This document shows positions 24,649 to 34,562 of a stretch of DNA of 64,000 bases, piece after piece. Numbering within the stretch: position 1 is the stretch's first letter; each line of letters begins with the position of its first letter. The DNA is from Spirochaetota bacterium. Its GTDB lineage: Bacteria; Spirochaetota; B62-G9; DRHN01. Made by a program: the position numbers and the translations under genes. The notes under the pieces are model-generated. The model made no database searches and was not told the DNA's origin. It was given only the letters and a program-made list of their open reading frames with translations. The stretch covers positions 27,682 to 91,681 of the forward strand of contig JAFGTF010000041.1 in assembly GCA_016934265.1 (NCBI GenBank), given 5' to 3'.

Positions 24649-24693
24649 AGATTGCTTTTGAAAACTCCGTAGGAGTTTTCACTTGCAAATGAC
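24649..24693 (-). repeat. Second short palindromic element, opposite orientation
   Basis: On the - strand it runs from GTCATTTGCAAG to AAAGCAATCT around a perfect 10-bp stem TGAAAACTCC/GGAGTTTTCA with a 3-nt loop. The ends match the same GTCATTGC...GCAATCT family as the adjacent 131-bp element. Confidence 0.65.
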
Positions 24694-25000
24694 ACCCACA
24701 CCGTTTATTTGACACTATGCGAGATATCATGCTAAAAGAGATTATGATCATTTATAACTATGATTATAGGTAATTAGTACTTTCATTGTATTTTTGCACC
24801 TAAATCGAACGACTCCGGCTCTTTATGTGTGCCGTAATAGTTCACTGCTTCCATACGGATCAAATCAAAATCGGCCGGATTAAGCGTAAAGGGTCGTACC
24901 CATCCTGTTTGACTAAAAAATATCCAAAAAAACGAAATAAAATCCCCGCTTTTTCTGTTCAATACTATACGAGTCTGATTGCAAAAAAAAGGAGGAGAGC

Positions 25001-25387
25001 ATGAAAAACTTCAATCTCATAGTGATGGAGGGTAGGCTGACGGACGACCCGGATCTTAAGTACACCCAGAACGGGACGGCACTCTGCTGCTTCTCGATTG
25101 CTAACAACAACGACTACTACAGGCAGAACGAGCGGCAGGAGGAGGTATGCTTCGTCGACGTCACGGTCTGGTCGAAGCTCGCCGAGCGGTGCGGCGAATA
25201 TCTCAAAAAGGGAAGGAGGGTGCTTTTAGACGGCAGGCTCAAGCAGGACCGGTGGCAGGATAAGGAGGGCACTCAGCACTCAAAGCTCTGCATCGTTTGT
25301 CATGGGGTACGGTTTCTCGACCGTTACAGCGAGGAAGAGGAGGAACACCAGGAAGCCGGAGAAGCCCAAACGGCTGCGGCGCAATGA
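25001..25387 (+). CDS. ssb: Single-stranded DNA-binding protein
   Basis: 128-residue OB-fold protein binding single-stranded DNA in replication, repair and uptake. Seen: MKNFNLIVMEGRLTDDPDLKY, ALCCFSIANNNDYY, FVDVTVWSKLAERCGEYLKKGRRVLLDGRL, all typical SSB blocks. The acidic tail is short (EEEEEHQEAGEA then TAAAQ) and does not end in the usual DDDIPF, so contact with partner proteins through that tip may be missing or changed. It may be an accessory SSB; a second copy elsewhere is possible. Strong site AAGGAGGAG before the ATG. Confidence 0.93.
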   Translation: MKNFNLIVMEGRLTDDPDLKYTQNGTALCCFSIANNNDYYRQNERQEEVCFVDVTVWSKLAERCGEYLKKGRRVLLDGRLKQDRWQDKEGTQHSKLCIVCHGVRFLDRYSEEEEEHQEAGEAQTAAAQ

Positions 25388-25402
25388 GCGCGGATACATA
25401 AA

Positions 25403-25453
25403 AAGCGGCCCAGCGGGCATTTTTTCAGAGGCCGTTGTTTTTTCGGGCCGCTT
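25403..25453 (+). terminator. Candidate terminator after ssb
   Basis: AAGCGGCCC and GGGCCGCTT are perfect complements 33 nt apart; a nested CGGCC/GGCCG pair is followed by TTGTTTTTT. Placement 15 bp after the ssb stop fits termination. Confidence 0.4.
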
Positions 25454-25566
25454 CTTCGATTTAAACCGGCGGGCCGCCACTGCCAACGAGGAGAGGGAAA
25501 AGAAATAAAGCAGAACGAGAAATATATCGATAATGTTTGTGAATATCCGATAAACCAGTACTGTCC

Positions 25567-26283
25567 ATGAAAAATATTATTTATCGTTCTTGCCGTCCTT
25601 TTAATCGTTTCATCGGCGCGCTTCTTTTTCTCCTGGCGGTGTCCAGCACTGCTTCGGCGGTAGGTCCGAAGGATTTGCGGGAACCGCAGCCGCCGATCGT
25701 CACCGACGACGGTATCCTTTTTTCCTATCGTTCCGAGACGACCCCCAGGTACGTCAAGATAATCGGAGACTTCAACGACTGGGAACGATCATACTACATG
25801 ACTAAAAACCGGCACGGTGTGTTCGTATTTCTCTATGAGGAGACGGGCAAGAAGGGTATCGTGCTTACCGGCGGCAGGTACCGGTACCGTTTTCTCGTGG
25901 ACGGAATCTGGATCAACGACCCGTTGAACAACTGTATCCAATACGATGCAGGGGGCACGGCCCTCTCCTGCTTCGATGTCCCCGCATCGATCGTCATCGC
26001 CGATAAGAACCCCCTTCACGTACACGGCAACAGCTATGTCTTCTACTATAGAAACGATACCGCACAAGAAGTATATCTCGTGGGGGATTTCAACAACTGG
26101 AACCCCTACTCGCTCCCTATGAAACGCAACGAAAGCGGCCTGTGGGAGAGCGAGGTGGACATCCTTCCCGGTTCCTATGCCTATGCCTTCATTGTCGACG
26201 GTATACAAAAGAAAGACCCGCTCGGCACACACATCGTCTATGACCGGTTCGACCGCGAGTACTCGAAACTCACCCTCCCCTGA
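25567..26283 (+). CDS. Secreted protein with two CBM48-like glycogen-binding domains
   Basis: 238 residues with a signal peptide (hydrophobic ALLFLLAVSSTASA, probable cleavage after ASA). Two successive isoamylase-N/AMPK-beta-like domains follow: VKIIGDFNDWER ... YRYRFLVDGIWINDP (about 60-120) and VYLVGDFNNWNPYSLPMK ... AYAFIVDGIQKKDP (about 167-218). The GDFNxW and FxVDG motifs define the family, which binds glucans. There is no enzyme domain. Seen in spirochaetes by my recollection. No clear ribosome-binding site precedes the ATG. Role unknown; glucan binding is inference. Confidence 0.82.
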   Translation: MKNIIYRSCRPFNRFIGALLFLLAVSSTASAVGPKDLREPQPPIVTDDGILFSYRSETTPRYVKIIGDFNDWERSYYMTKNRHGVFVFLYEETGKKGIVLTGGRYRYRFLVDGIWINDPLNNCIQYDAGGTALSCFDVPASIVIADKNPLHVHGNSYVFYYRNDTAQEVYLVGDFNNWNPYSLPMKRNESGLWESEVDILPGSYAYAFIVDGIQKKDPLGTHIVYDRFDREYSKLTLP

Positions 26284-26652
26284 ACCCACTGAAACGCCGC
26301 CGGTCGGGGACTTTCCGCTTTTATTGTCCGGAATACTACTCCAATCGCAGGGCAACGGATATTCCTTCCGTTATTGAGACGGGAAGCGGCGGGAAATACA
26401 TTACGATCGAATATTTCAATATAAGAAGAATTCTAAAGACCTTACACAGATGTAGTGTAATGTAGGAATCGATATTACTGTTACGGCAGACTATCCGACG
26501 GGCGGTTTGCCAAAGGAAGAACCTCTGCAGACCTTAGACAAGTACGTTTGGATTTGTGTATTGCGGTATGTGAAAAAACCAACCCATTGCTGTTATCTTC
26601 TAATCGGAGGTCATTCAGCGAACACGCATAATGCCGCTAAATCCCCACTCCC
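26284..26652. other. 369-bp gap
   Basis: Lies between two converging genes. No gene, promoter or strong terminator could be identified on either strand. Confidence 0.4.
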
Positions 26653-27381
26653 CTATTTCGGTACCGGTTTATAGGCGTAGGAATCGGGAACGATATAAAG
26701 CACTCTCCTGTCGATAAGCCCGCCTTCCTCTTCGAGAATCGCCACCTCGTAGGTGCCTGTCCTGTCGAACAGCGCTTTCAGAGAGAAGGACGTCCAGCCT
26801 GGCCGTATGGGAATCGTTCTTCTGTCGTACTCCTCTACACCCTCTTTACCTATCCTCGTGATCTTCACGGTCGCGCTGATCATTCCGAGAGGCTTCCTCG
26901 AACGAAGAAAGAGGGTGACGTTTCCCCGCGTGAACGTATTCGAGCGATTTTCGGGTTTCTGTGTCAGGTAGTCCACGCCCTCGCAGAATACGAGCCTCGG
27001 CTCGGTGACGAATCGGGCCGCTTTGGGATATCCGAAGAGGAAGGAAAACACTAGCACCGCCGCAATCCCGAGTGATATGAGGACCCACATCCCCCCGCGT
27101 CCCGTGCGAACCGGCTGCGCATACCTCACGGCGGCGGGCGGCTGGAGCTCGCCCGGCGGTATTGTTACTCCCTCGCCCGCGGTCTGTACGATCCCCTCTT
27201 TATACTCCGCTTTGAAACGCTCGGCGATTTCCCGTTCGGAGACACTTCGTTCCGAAACCCTGCCTTTTCTCGTCTTCACAACCCGTCCGGCGTGCTTGCC
27301 GAGAAACGAAGTTCCCAGCACCGCCGCGAAGAGCGAGAAGCCTATGAGAAAAATGAGGACAAAAATGACTATGAGAATCAT
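26653..27381 (-). CDS. Membrane protein of unknown function with two membrane segments
   Basis: 242 residues. Seen: N-terminal membrane helix (LIVIFVLIFLIGFSLFAAVL), a charged ~70-residue segment, a second helix (MWVLISLGIAAVLVFSFLFG, about 98-117), then a ~120-residue C-terminal region with beta-strand character (NVTLFLRSRKPLGMISATVKITRIG ending in YIVPDSYAYKPVPK). I do not recognise a family. With two helices and same-side termini, the tail is probably extracytoplasmic or the middle is; this cannot be settled here. Stands alone between two oppositely directed genes. Confidence 0.6.
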   Translation of the reverse strand: MILIVIFVLIFLIGFSLFAAVLGTSFLGKHAGRVVKTRKGRVSERSVSEREIAERFKAEYKEGIVQTAGEGVTIPPGELQPPAAVRYAQPVRTGRGGMWVLISLGIAAVLVFSFLFGYPKAARFVTEPRLVFCEGVDYLTQKPENRSNTFTRGNVTLFLRSRKPLGMISATVKITRIGKEGVEEYDRRTIPIRPGWTSFSLKALFDRTGTYEVAILEEEGGLIDRRVLYIVPDSYAYKPVPK

Positions 27382-27645
27382 GCCGTTGTATATACCTTTA
27401 CAGAGAACTCATAATGATTTTCGGTTCATTATTCGGCGAACTAAAACAATTAGTTCCCGGCGGTTGATACTCCTGTCCAACGGTGACGATGCGTCGACGG
27501 TTTTTTCGATTTTTAAAATCGAATTCGAATAAAAACCGAACCGTCACTATGTGCGAAACGATGCGGCAACTGGTGAATTATTCACCGGGGACCGACTAAT
27601 CGGCCGAATATTCCCGCCAGCAGGCGCCGCTAAAGAGGTCTTTTA

Positions 27646-28833
27646 ATGGAGCTACCAGCAATAGATGGCGGACATCCGGTCCGAAGCGAGATGTTGCCGT
27701 TTTCTCCCCCGGACATCGGTTCCGCCGAGATAGCACGAGTCACCGGCGTGCTGAAATCCGGGTGGATAACCCGGGGCGGGGTATGCGAAGAGTTCGAGAA
27801 TAGAATATCGGACTTCACTGGCGCCCGGTTCGCCCACTGCCTGAGCTCTGCGACCGCCGGCCTGTTCCTGTCGCTCAAAATCGCCGGTATCGGTGAGGGA
27901 GACGAGGTCATTACCACCCCCTATACCTTCGCTTCATCCGTGAACGTGATACTGCACGCCAGTGCGAAGCCGGTGCTCGCGGACGTAGAAGAGGACGGAT
28001 TCCAGATCTCCCCGCAGGCGGTTGCCTCCAAGGTCACCCCCCGTACCCGTGCCGTTATTCCCGTCCATTTCGGCGGGCACCCCGTCGACCTCGATGCGGT
28101 CAGGGAGATCTCAAAACGGCACGACCTTCTCGTCGTGGAGGACGCCGCGCACGCAATCGGCGCGGAGTACCGGGGGAAACGGCTCGGGGACGGAAAGAAT
28201 CCGTGCGTATTCTCCTTTCACGCGGTAAAAAACGTGACAACCGCAGAGGGAGGGTGCGTGGTCACGAACGACGAGAAACTCCATAAGGCGCTGCGCCTCT
28301 ATTCCCTGCACGGGCAGACGAAGGACGCTTACGAGAAGCTCAGCGCGGGGGGCTGGAAATACGATATCGCAGTACCCGGATACAAGTTCAACCTCACCGA
28401 TTTGCAGGCGGCAGTCGGCGTCGAGCAGCTCAAACGGGTTGAAGCGATCACAAAGAAGAGAGAGGAGATCGCCGAACGGTACACCGCGCTGCTGAAAGAG
28501 TATGACTTCGTACAAACGCCTTCCGTAAAGAAGGGGCACCGAAGCTCCTGGCACCTCTACCCCCTCCTGATTGACTTCTCACGGCTTTCGATCGACAGGG
28601 ACCGTTTCATCGCCGCGCTCGCAGCGGAAAACATATCCGCGAACGTGCATTACATCCCCGTCCACCTCATGAGCTACTACAAAAAAACGTTCGGCTACCG
28701 GCCGGATGATTTTCCGGCTGCATACTCCCTCTTCCGGCGCGAGGTGAGCCTCCCGATATACCCGCAGCTCTCGTTCGACGACGTCGAACGCGTCGTCGAG
28801 GCGATCGAAAAGCTTTTCGCCCACTACCGATAG
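27646..28833 (+). CDS. DegT/DnrJ/EryC1/StrS sugar aminotransferase
   Basis: 395-residue PLP-dependent fold-type I aminotransferase that aminates keto-sugar nucleotides. Seen: LKSGWITRGGVCEEFE, the cofactor region SSATAGLFLSLK, VVEDAAHAIGAEYRGK with the PLP Asp, SFHAVKNVTTAEGG with the Schiff-base Lys (about 195), and YKFNLTDLQAAVGVEQL. ATG with AAAGAGG upstream. It stands apart from the large polysaccharide block but probably serves the same envelope glycan, for example as the partner of the CapD/PglF-like dehydratase (34.6-36.5 kb). Confidence 0.92.
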   Translation: MELPAIDGGHPVRSEMLPFSPPDIGSAEIARVTGVLKSGWITRGGVCEEFENRISDFTGARFAHCLSSATAGLFLSLKIAGIGEGDEVITTPYTFASSVNVILHASAKPVLADVEEDGFQISPQAVASKVTPRTRAVIPVHFGGHPVDLDAVREISKRHDLLVVEDAAHAIGAEYRGKRLGDGKNPCVFSFHAVKNVTTAEGGCVVTNDEKLHKALRLYSLHGQTKDAYEKLSAGGWKYDIAVPGYKFNLTDLQAAVGVEQLKRVEAITKKREEIAERYTALLKEYDFVQTPSVKKGHRSSWHLYPLLIDFSRLSIDRDRFIAALAAENISANVHYIPVHLMSYYKKTFGYRPDDFPAAYSLFRREVSLPIYPQLSFDDVERVVEAIEKLFAHYR

Positions 28834-29327
28834 TCCTCCCGCTTGGTCCGAGCACGGAATCCGTATGAGGCGGTCCGCTTTGATAAACCGGTACGGGCCG
28901 GAGGACGTTTTTCTGCGTGGGAGCGGATAATCAGCTTCCGGTGAATAATTGGGTGAAAACCGCACTCTTCATACGTTGCTGTTTCCGGCAATAGTCAATA
29001 TATGTTATATACCACCCGGCGTTGACAATTGAATTGAGGATTAAGAAACTCTGAAAATTAATCCCCTCACAAGTCCTAAAAAGGTGATTTTTAGAGCATT
29101 GCGTAAATATCAACGATTATGTAACTACCAACAATTGCTGATACTTTCAGTGTCAACGGGGGCTGATACTTGTCAAATATATACTAATTTGGAAATATTC
29201 ATCCCCAAACTTTTTAATGGACAGCGATTTATTCGCCTCAATTATATATACGGAGAACGTTATTCGAGTTTTCGATACCGCCTCATTTCGTTATATTTAC
29301 AGATAACAAACCGCAAAAGAGGGTATC
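28834..29327. other. 494-bp gap upstream of lgt
   Basis: Holds repeat copy A (29004-29176) and, right after it, the 22-bp stretch 29184-29205 shared with 18446-18467. No gene was identified. The lgt ribosome-binding site AAAGAGGG is at its end. Confidence 0.5.
29004..29176 (+). repeat. Dispersed repeat, copy A
   Basis: About 173 bp, matching the reverse complement of 34316-34463. The best block (CGTTGACAATTGAATTGAGG and on to GATTAA) is nearly identical; TGATTTTTAGAG and AAATATCAACGA are also shared, as is the end GCTGATACTTGTCAA. Copy A has an extra ~20 bp that partly duplicates its end. Both ends carry TTGACAA in inverted orientation. It ends 151 bp before lgt. Confidence 0.85.
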
Positions 29328-30116
29328 ATGCACCCCACACTGGTACGGCTCGGTCCGATCGAGATCAGGTACTACGGTCTGATGTACGTGATCGCGATCG
29401 TTATCGGCATCATACTCCTTCAGAGGGAGATACCTCGGAAGAAGGTCGGCCTCACGAAGGACGAGGTGCTGAGCTACATCTTCTGGGTCGTCATAGGAGG
29501 CATCGTTGGGGCGAGAATCTACTATGTGATCTTCATGTGGAGCCGGTTTTATACACACAACCCGCTCGAGATATTCGCGGTCTGGCACGGAGGGCTTGCG
29601 ATACACGGCGGGATTATAGGCGGTGCGGCGGCCGTCGTCCTGTACGCCAGGGTGAAGAAGGTGCATTTTCTCGACCTCCTCGACGCTACGGCCCCACTTC
29701 TCGCGCTCGGGCAGGCGCTCGGAAGGATCGGCAATTTCATGAACGGCGACGCCCACGGCCTGCCGACCGACCTGCCGTGGGGTATAGTCTTCCCGCGCGG
29801 GAGCATAGCAGGCGACGAGTTTCCCGGACAGCCGCTGCACCCCGTAATGCTCTACGAGCTCGCGCTCAACCTCGCGAACTTCTTCATCCTCTGGCGGCTC
29901 AGGAAAAGCGAGCATAAACGCGGTTTCATCGTCGCACTCTATCTTTTGAATTACGGCGTGATCCGCTTTTTCGTGAGCTTCTTACGGGCCGACAGCCTTA
30001 TGCTCGGTAAACTGAGGGGCGCCCAGATACTGAGCGTAATCTTCGTAGCCGGCTCACTTCTCTTTCTCTTCCTCTTCAAGCTGTGGCAGGGGGATAAAAA
30101 AAAGAAGAAAAACTGA
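29328..30116 (+). CDS. lgt: Prolipoprotein diacylglyceryl transferase
   Basis: Inner-membrane enzyme that attaches diacylglycerol from phosphatidylglycerol to the lipobox Cys of prolipoproteins, such as the fibronectin-repeat lipoprotein in this window. 262 residues with about seven membrane helices. Seen: IRYYGLMYVIAI, VWHGGLAIHGGIIGG with the essential HGG(L) region, and the signature GRIGNFMNGDAHG, where Asp replaces the more common Glu. The ATG follows AAAGAGGG by four nt. No lspA or lnt is nearby. Confidence 0.96.
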   Translation: MHPTLVRLGPIEIRYYGLMYVIAIVIGIILLQREIPRKKVGLTKDEVLSYIFWVVIGGIVGARIYYVIFMWSRFYTHNPLEIFAVWHGGLAIHGGIIGGAAAVVLYARVKKVHFLDLLDATAPLLALGQALGRIGNFMNGDAHGLPTDLPWGIVFPRGSIAGDEFPGQPLHPVMLYELALNLANFFILWRLRKSEHKRGFIVALYLLNYGVIRFFVSFLRADSLMLGKLRGAQILSVIFVAGSLLFLFLFKLWQGDKKKKKN

Positions 30117-30173
30117 TACCGCAGACTGCCGCGGCACAGTATCGACGAAATACGACGATCGGAAAAATCATAT

Positions 30174-30902
30174 ATGAAAGGCTTTTCAACAATGCAAATC
30201 GTTGCAGACCTGCACACACACACCATTGCGAGCGGTCACGCGGCCGATACGATACGGACGGTCTGCGAGACCGCGGCACGGCGGGGTCTTCTGGGGGTCG
30301 CGATCACTGATCACGGGCCCATGGTTCCGGGAGGGGCCGACAAGGTCTATTTCATGGCCCTTCAGCGAATGGTGGACGCAATCGACGTCCCGATCAGAGT
30401 AATGTCCGGGATAGAGGACGATATAATAAACGCCAGGGGCGAGCTCTCGATGGGAGAGGAGATTGTGGGGAGGCTGGAGATCGTAAAGGCGGGGTGCCAC
30501 CCGTTCGCCTGGATCGCGGAGCAGTCGATGAAGGTAAGAACGGATGCGTTACTCAACGCGATCGCACTGCGCCGTTTCCGAGTTTTCACCCACCCCGTCG
30601 GCTCATACTGCGACTTCGACATCGACGCCGTGGTCGAAGCCTGTGCAGAGGCGGGGATCGCCCTGGAGCTTAACGAGAGCAAGATAGACGACGTTCGAAA
30701 AAACCGCTCGTTCCTCGAGCTCTGCGCGAAGCTCAACGCATATATCACGGTATCGAGCGACGCGCACGTCGCGGAGGAGGTCGGCGGTTTTGAAAGATCC
30801 CTCTCGATCCTCGAAACAGTGGGATTTCCCGAATCGCTCGTCATCAACACTTCGACGGACAAAATCGCTTCGCACTTCGGAATATCATGGAAAAAGGGAT
30901 GA
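30174..30902 (+). CDS. PHP-domain metal-dependent phosphoesterase (YcdX-like)
   Basis: 242-residue protein of the polymerase-and-histidinol-phosphatase superfamily. Seen: DLHTHTIASGHAADTI (first metal motif), AITDHGP, GIEDDI, GCHPF, FTHPVG and a late VSSDAHV, together giving the full trinuclear metal set of YcdX-type phosphatases. Start at 30174 is the longest; ATG at 30192 (MQIVADLHTHT), with GAAAGG ten nt upstream, is as likely. The stop overlaps the next gene as ATGA, so both are probably co-expressed phosphatases. Substrate unknown. Confidence 0.88.
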   Translation: MKGFSTMQIVADLHTHTIASGHAADTIRTVCETAARRGLLGVAITDHGPMVPGGADKVYFMALQRMVDAIDVPIRVMSGIEDDIINARGELSMGEEIVGRLEIVKAGCHPFAWIAEQSMKVRTDALLNAIALRRFRVFTHPVGSYCDFDIDAVVEACAEAGIALELNESKIDDVRKNRSFLELCAKLNAYITVSSDAHVAEEVGGFERSLSILETVGFPESLVINTSTDKIASHFGISWKKG

Positions 30903-31672
30903 CACGAGTCTGTTTCGGCCAACGCGCCTTCGAGACCGGCCTTGTGATATTCGACAAGGACGGCACCCTCATCGATTTCAAATCCACCTGGCTCCCGGTG
31001 CTCGAGCAGCGTATCGCGCTCATACTCGAACGCATAGGGACGGAGTATCCGGCCGGCCCGATCAAAGAGGAGCTCTACAGGGCTCACGGCGTCAAGAACG
31101 GCGACGGCGGGCAGGCGACTATCGATCCGCACGGTCCGTTCGCACACAGTTCTCTCAGGGAGGACGAGGTGATCATTGCCGGTGCGCTGTACCGCCACGG
31201 CATCCCGTGGCGGCTGGCGAAACGGATCGCGGGCGAGACCGCGATCGATACTGAAAAAGTCCTCGACCGCTCGAAATCGGCAAAGATCATACCCGGCGTC
31301 AAAGAGACGCTTATCGGTCTGAAACAAAGCGGAGTTTCGCTCGCCGTGGCCACGGCGGACATCACCGATCTCGCCGCCTCGACGCTGTCATATCTCGGCA
31401 TAGGCGATCTCTTCGATTTCGTGATAGGGTCGGACATGGTGAAAGAGGACAAGCCCCACCCGGAGATGCTTTTAACCGTAATCGACCGTGTCGGCAAAAG
31501 CGCCGAAAAAACCGCCTTCGTCGGGGATACCGTAACCGACATGGAGATGGGGAAGAAAGCGGGAGTGGGTCTCGTCGTCGGCGCGGTGCGAGGAGGAATC
31601 ACGCCGCGCGAGCATATCGCGGAGCTCGCAGATGTCGTGATAGACACGGTGAGCGACATCATGATATGCTAA
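30899..31672 (+). CDS. HAD-superfamily hydrolase (phosphoglycolate-phosphatase-like)
   Basis: 257-residue haloacid-dehalogenase phosphatase. Seen: motif I IFDKDGTLIDF, motif II LAVATAD, motif III Lys in SDMVKEDKPHPEML, motif IV FVGDTVTDMEMG, with a helical cap between I and II of the Gph type. I prefer ATG at 30899, which overlaps the preceding stop (ATGA) and has GGA seven nt upstream; an ATG at 30887 is the alternative. Substrate not deducible; the pairing with a PHP phosphatase suggests a shared metabolite clean-up role. Confidence 0.88.
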   Translation: MTRVCFGQRAFETGLVIFDKDGTLIDFKSTWLPVLEQRIALILERIGTEYPAGPIKEELYRAHGVKNGDGGQATIDPHGPFAHSSLREDEVIIAGALYRHGIPWRLAKRIAGETAIDTEKVLDRSKSAKIIPGVKETLIGLKQSGVSLAVATADITDLAASTLSYLGIGDLFDFVIGSDMVKEDKPHPEMLLTVIDRVGKSAEKTAFVGDTVTDMEMGKKAGVGLVVGAVRGGITPREHIAELADVVIDTVSDIMIC

Positions 31673-31886
31673 GAAGGCCCGGACGCCCGTCGCTTTACTG
31701 TCACGCACCTCCCATCGATCGTATCCTTCGATTTGAAGAAACGCCGTTCTACAGGAATGCAGTACCGCCTTCCAGAAACCGTGGACTATAAGGGTATTTC
31801 AGAACTCGAATCAGGGGCCTTTGCCGTATTCCCGTAAACCGTCCTCCACGGTGCACCAGTAGAATATGATATTGGAACGATACGGG

Positions 31887-32957
<1,071 letters not shown>

Positions 32958-33035
32958 TTACCGCCCGCCAGTCGTCTTACCGCGAATTACTACACGCCTT
33001 GTAATCCCCTTATTCTTTCATCAACTGAAAGAAAC

Positions 33036-34295
33036 CTATCCTATCGAGAATTCACTGAGCTCCGGCTTTTCGACCGTGTAGTAGGCCGCATTAATCGCGC
33101 CTGCGAGCAGCCAGAAGGGGATCGCGGTCTGGAAGGCCCAGATCGTGCAGTTGGTGAGCTGCCCCACGAGCATTGCGACGAAGCCTGCGCCCATTCCGAG
33201 AACAATATACCGGTTTGTGCCGTTCCCAAGCGTCCTGATCCATCGACGGATGAGAAGTCCTAATATTCCAAGTCCCGCCAGCATTCCAACGATCCCGTTC
33301 TCGGCCCAGAACTGGAGCACGATGTTGTGCGCATACGCGAACTTCCGCGGGCCGTACATGTCGGAAAATTTCCAGAAGTTGTTCGTTCCCACGCCGAAAA
33401 GCCAGTGGTCTTTTATCATGCCCCACGCCTGCCTGAAGCAGAGGATCTGCGTCCTGTTCTTCAGGCCCGCTATCACGGCCGGCCGGTAGAGATAGTCGTA
33501 CATTGAGCGAATCCCGTCGAGAGATTCCATCCTGTACGAGAGAACGACTATTATCCCGAGCAGCACGAAGAACAGAACAAGCCGTTTATAGTCGAAGCAA
33601 AGAAGGAGTATGCTCATCACGAGCAGGGCCATCATCCCTCCCCTGTCCCCGACGAATGCGATTCCCGCAAAACAGAGAAGGAGATACAAAAGGCCGAGCC
33701 AGCGGTACCGTATCTTTCTTTGCTGCCGGATAAAGCCGTACCCGATGCCGCCGAGCATGCATATCATGTCGGGAGTCGAGCCGGTGCTCATCGTGAAGAA
33801 GGTATGCCGCTTCCAGACGGCGCCGCCTTTAACAACGTTTATCGAGAAAAGAGCACAGAGGGAGAAGAGGATAACGAGCGAGATCACGAATCCGAGCGGA
33901 ACGATGATTCGCATGAAAAAATCGCTCTCTTCGTTGAGAGAGAAACGCACGTATGCGATCGGAAGGTATATGAGAAGAAACCATACGACCGATAAAAGCG
34001 TCGAGACGAGCTTGTCGACCGAGAGCAGGGAGGAAACGATGTTGTTCAGAATGAATATACCAAGCAGGATCATAAGCGGCCTGTCAGAAAGAGGAGCTGC
34101 GACGAACAGCCTCCGATTCCTGAAAAAGAGCGCCGCTGTGAACAGCACCACAAGCAGAACCGACGCGTATACTCCGTACCCTAGCCATGAGAGAGCGAAC
34201 AGCAGGAGCACCGCGAACGACTCGACCCTGTCTTTTTTGAAATCCCAAAACGTCCCTATTCCCACCAACCCGTTCCCCTTCGCCGGACGCGCCAT
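33036..34295 (-). CDS. O-antigen polymerase/ligase-like membrane protein (Wzy_C/WaaL type)
   Basis: 419-residue polytopic protein with about ten to twelve hydrophobic segments. A large loop contains LFGVGTNNFWKFSDMYGPRKFAYAHNIVLQFWAENGI (split for length: LFGVGTNNF, then AHNIVLQFWAENGI), the GxGxxxF...HNxxLxxxxExG pattern of the Wzy_C domain found in O-antigen ligases and some polymerases. One of two such proteins in the locus, so one may polymerise repeats and the other ligate the chain. Repeat copy B ends 20 bp upstream of its ATG; no good Shine-Dalgarno sequence is seen. Confidence 0.82.
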   Translation of the reverse strand: MARPAKGNGLVGIGTFWDFKKDRVESFAVLLLFALSWLGYGVYASVLLVVLFTAALFFRNRRLFVAAPLSDRPLMILLGIFILNNIVSSLLSVDKLVSTLLSVVWFLLIYLPIAYVRFSLNEESDFFMRIIVPLGFVISLVILFSLCALFSINVVKGGAVWKRHTFFTMSTGSTPDMICMLGGIGYGFIRQQRKIRYRWLGLLYLLLCFAGIAFVGDRGGMMALLVMSILLLCFDYKRLVLFFVLLGIIVVLSYRMESLDGIRSMYDYLYRPAVIAGLKNRTQILCFRQAWGMIKDHWLFGVGTNNFWKFSDMYGPRKFAYAHNIVLQFWAENGIVGMLAGLGILGLLIRRWIRTLGNGTNRYIVLGMGAGFVAMLVGQLTNCTIWAFQTAIPFWLLAGAINAAYYTVEKPELSEFSIG

Positions 34296-34315
34296 ACTGC
34301 GTTTTTAATCTCTAC

Positions 34316-34463
34316 TTGACAAGTATCAGCAATCGTTGACAGTTGAATATTCGTTGATATTTCCGCAATTCTCTAAAAATCAACTCCTTAGGCCTTGTGA
34401 GGGTTTGATTTTCGGAGGTTTTTAATCCTCAATTCAATTGTCAACGCTGGGTGATATATACCA
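34316..34463 (-). repeat. Dispersed repeat, copy B (inverted relative to copy A)
   Basis: About 148 bp, the reverse complement of copy A at 29004-29176 apart from scattered substitutions and a missing ~20-bp insert. Relative to the gene that follows on its strand (the polymerase-like gene, 20 bp away) it has the same orientation as copy A relative to lgt. It splits the otherwise tight polysaccharide operon: the dehydratase gene ends 100 bp upstream. Confidence 0.85.
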
Positions 34464-34562
34464 TCTACTGATATGAAAAAAGAAACGTACTCGCGCTCCC
34501 GTCTCACCCGAACATACCGCCTTCTTTTCCCCCAGTACGGCCCGATATGCCGAAGCCTCTCG

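Larger units (their letters stand above)
24200..25000. other. 801-bp gap between DUF89 gene and ssb
   Basis: Mostly AT-rich. It holds two palindromic elements (24502-24632 and 24649-24693). A frame for 87 residues on - (24240-24503) has no recognisable features and no clear ribosome site, so I do not call it. AAGGAGGAG just before 25001 belongs to ssb. Confidence 0.5.

Noticed and set aside
29084..29917. 277-codon + frame starting in repeat copy A
   Set aside because: It runs through repeat DNA and then in the wrong frame of lgt, giving an Arg-rich shadow.
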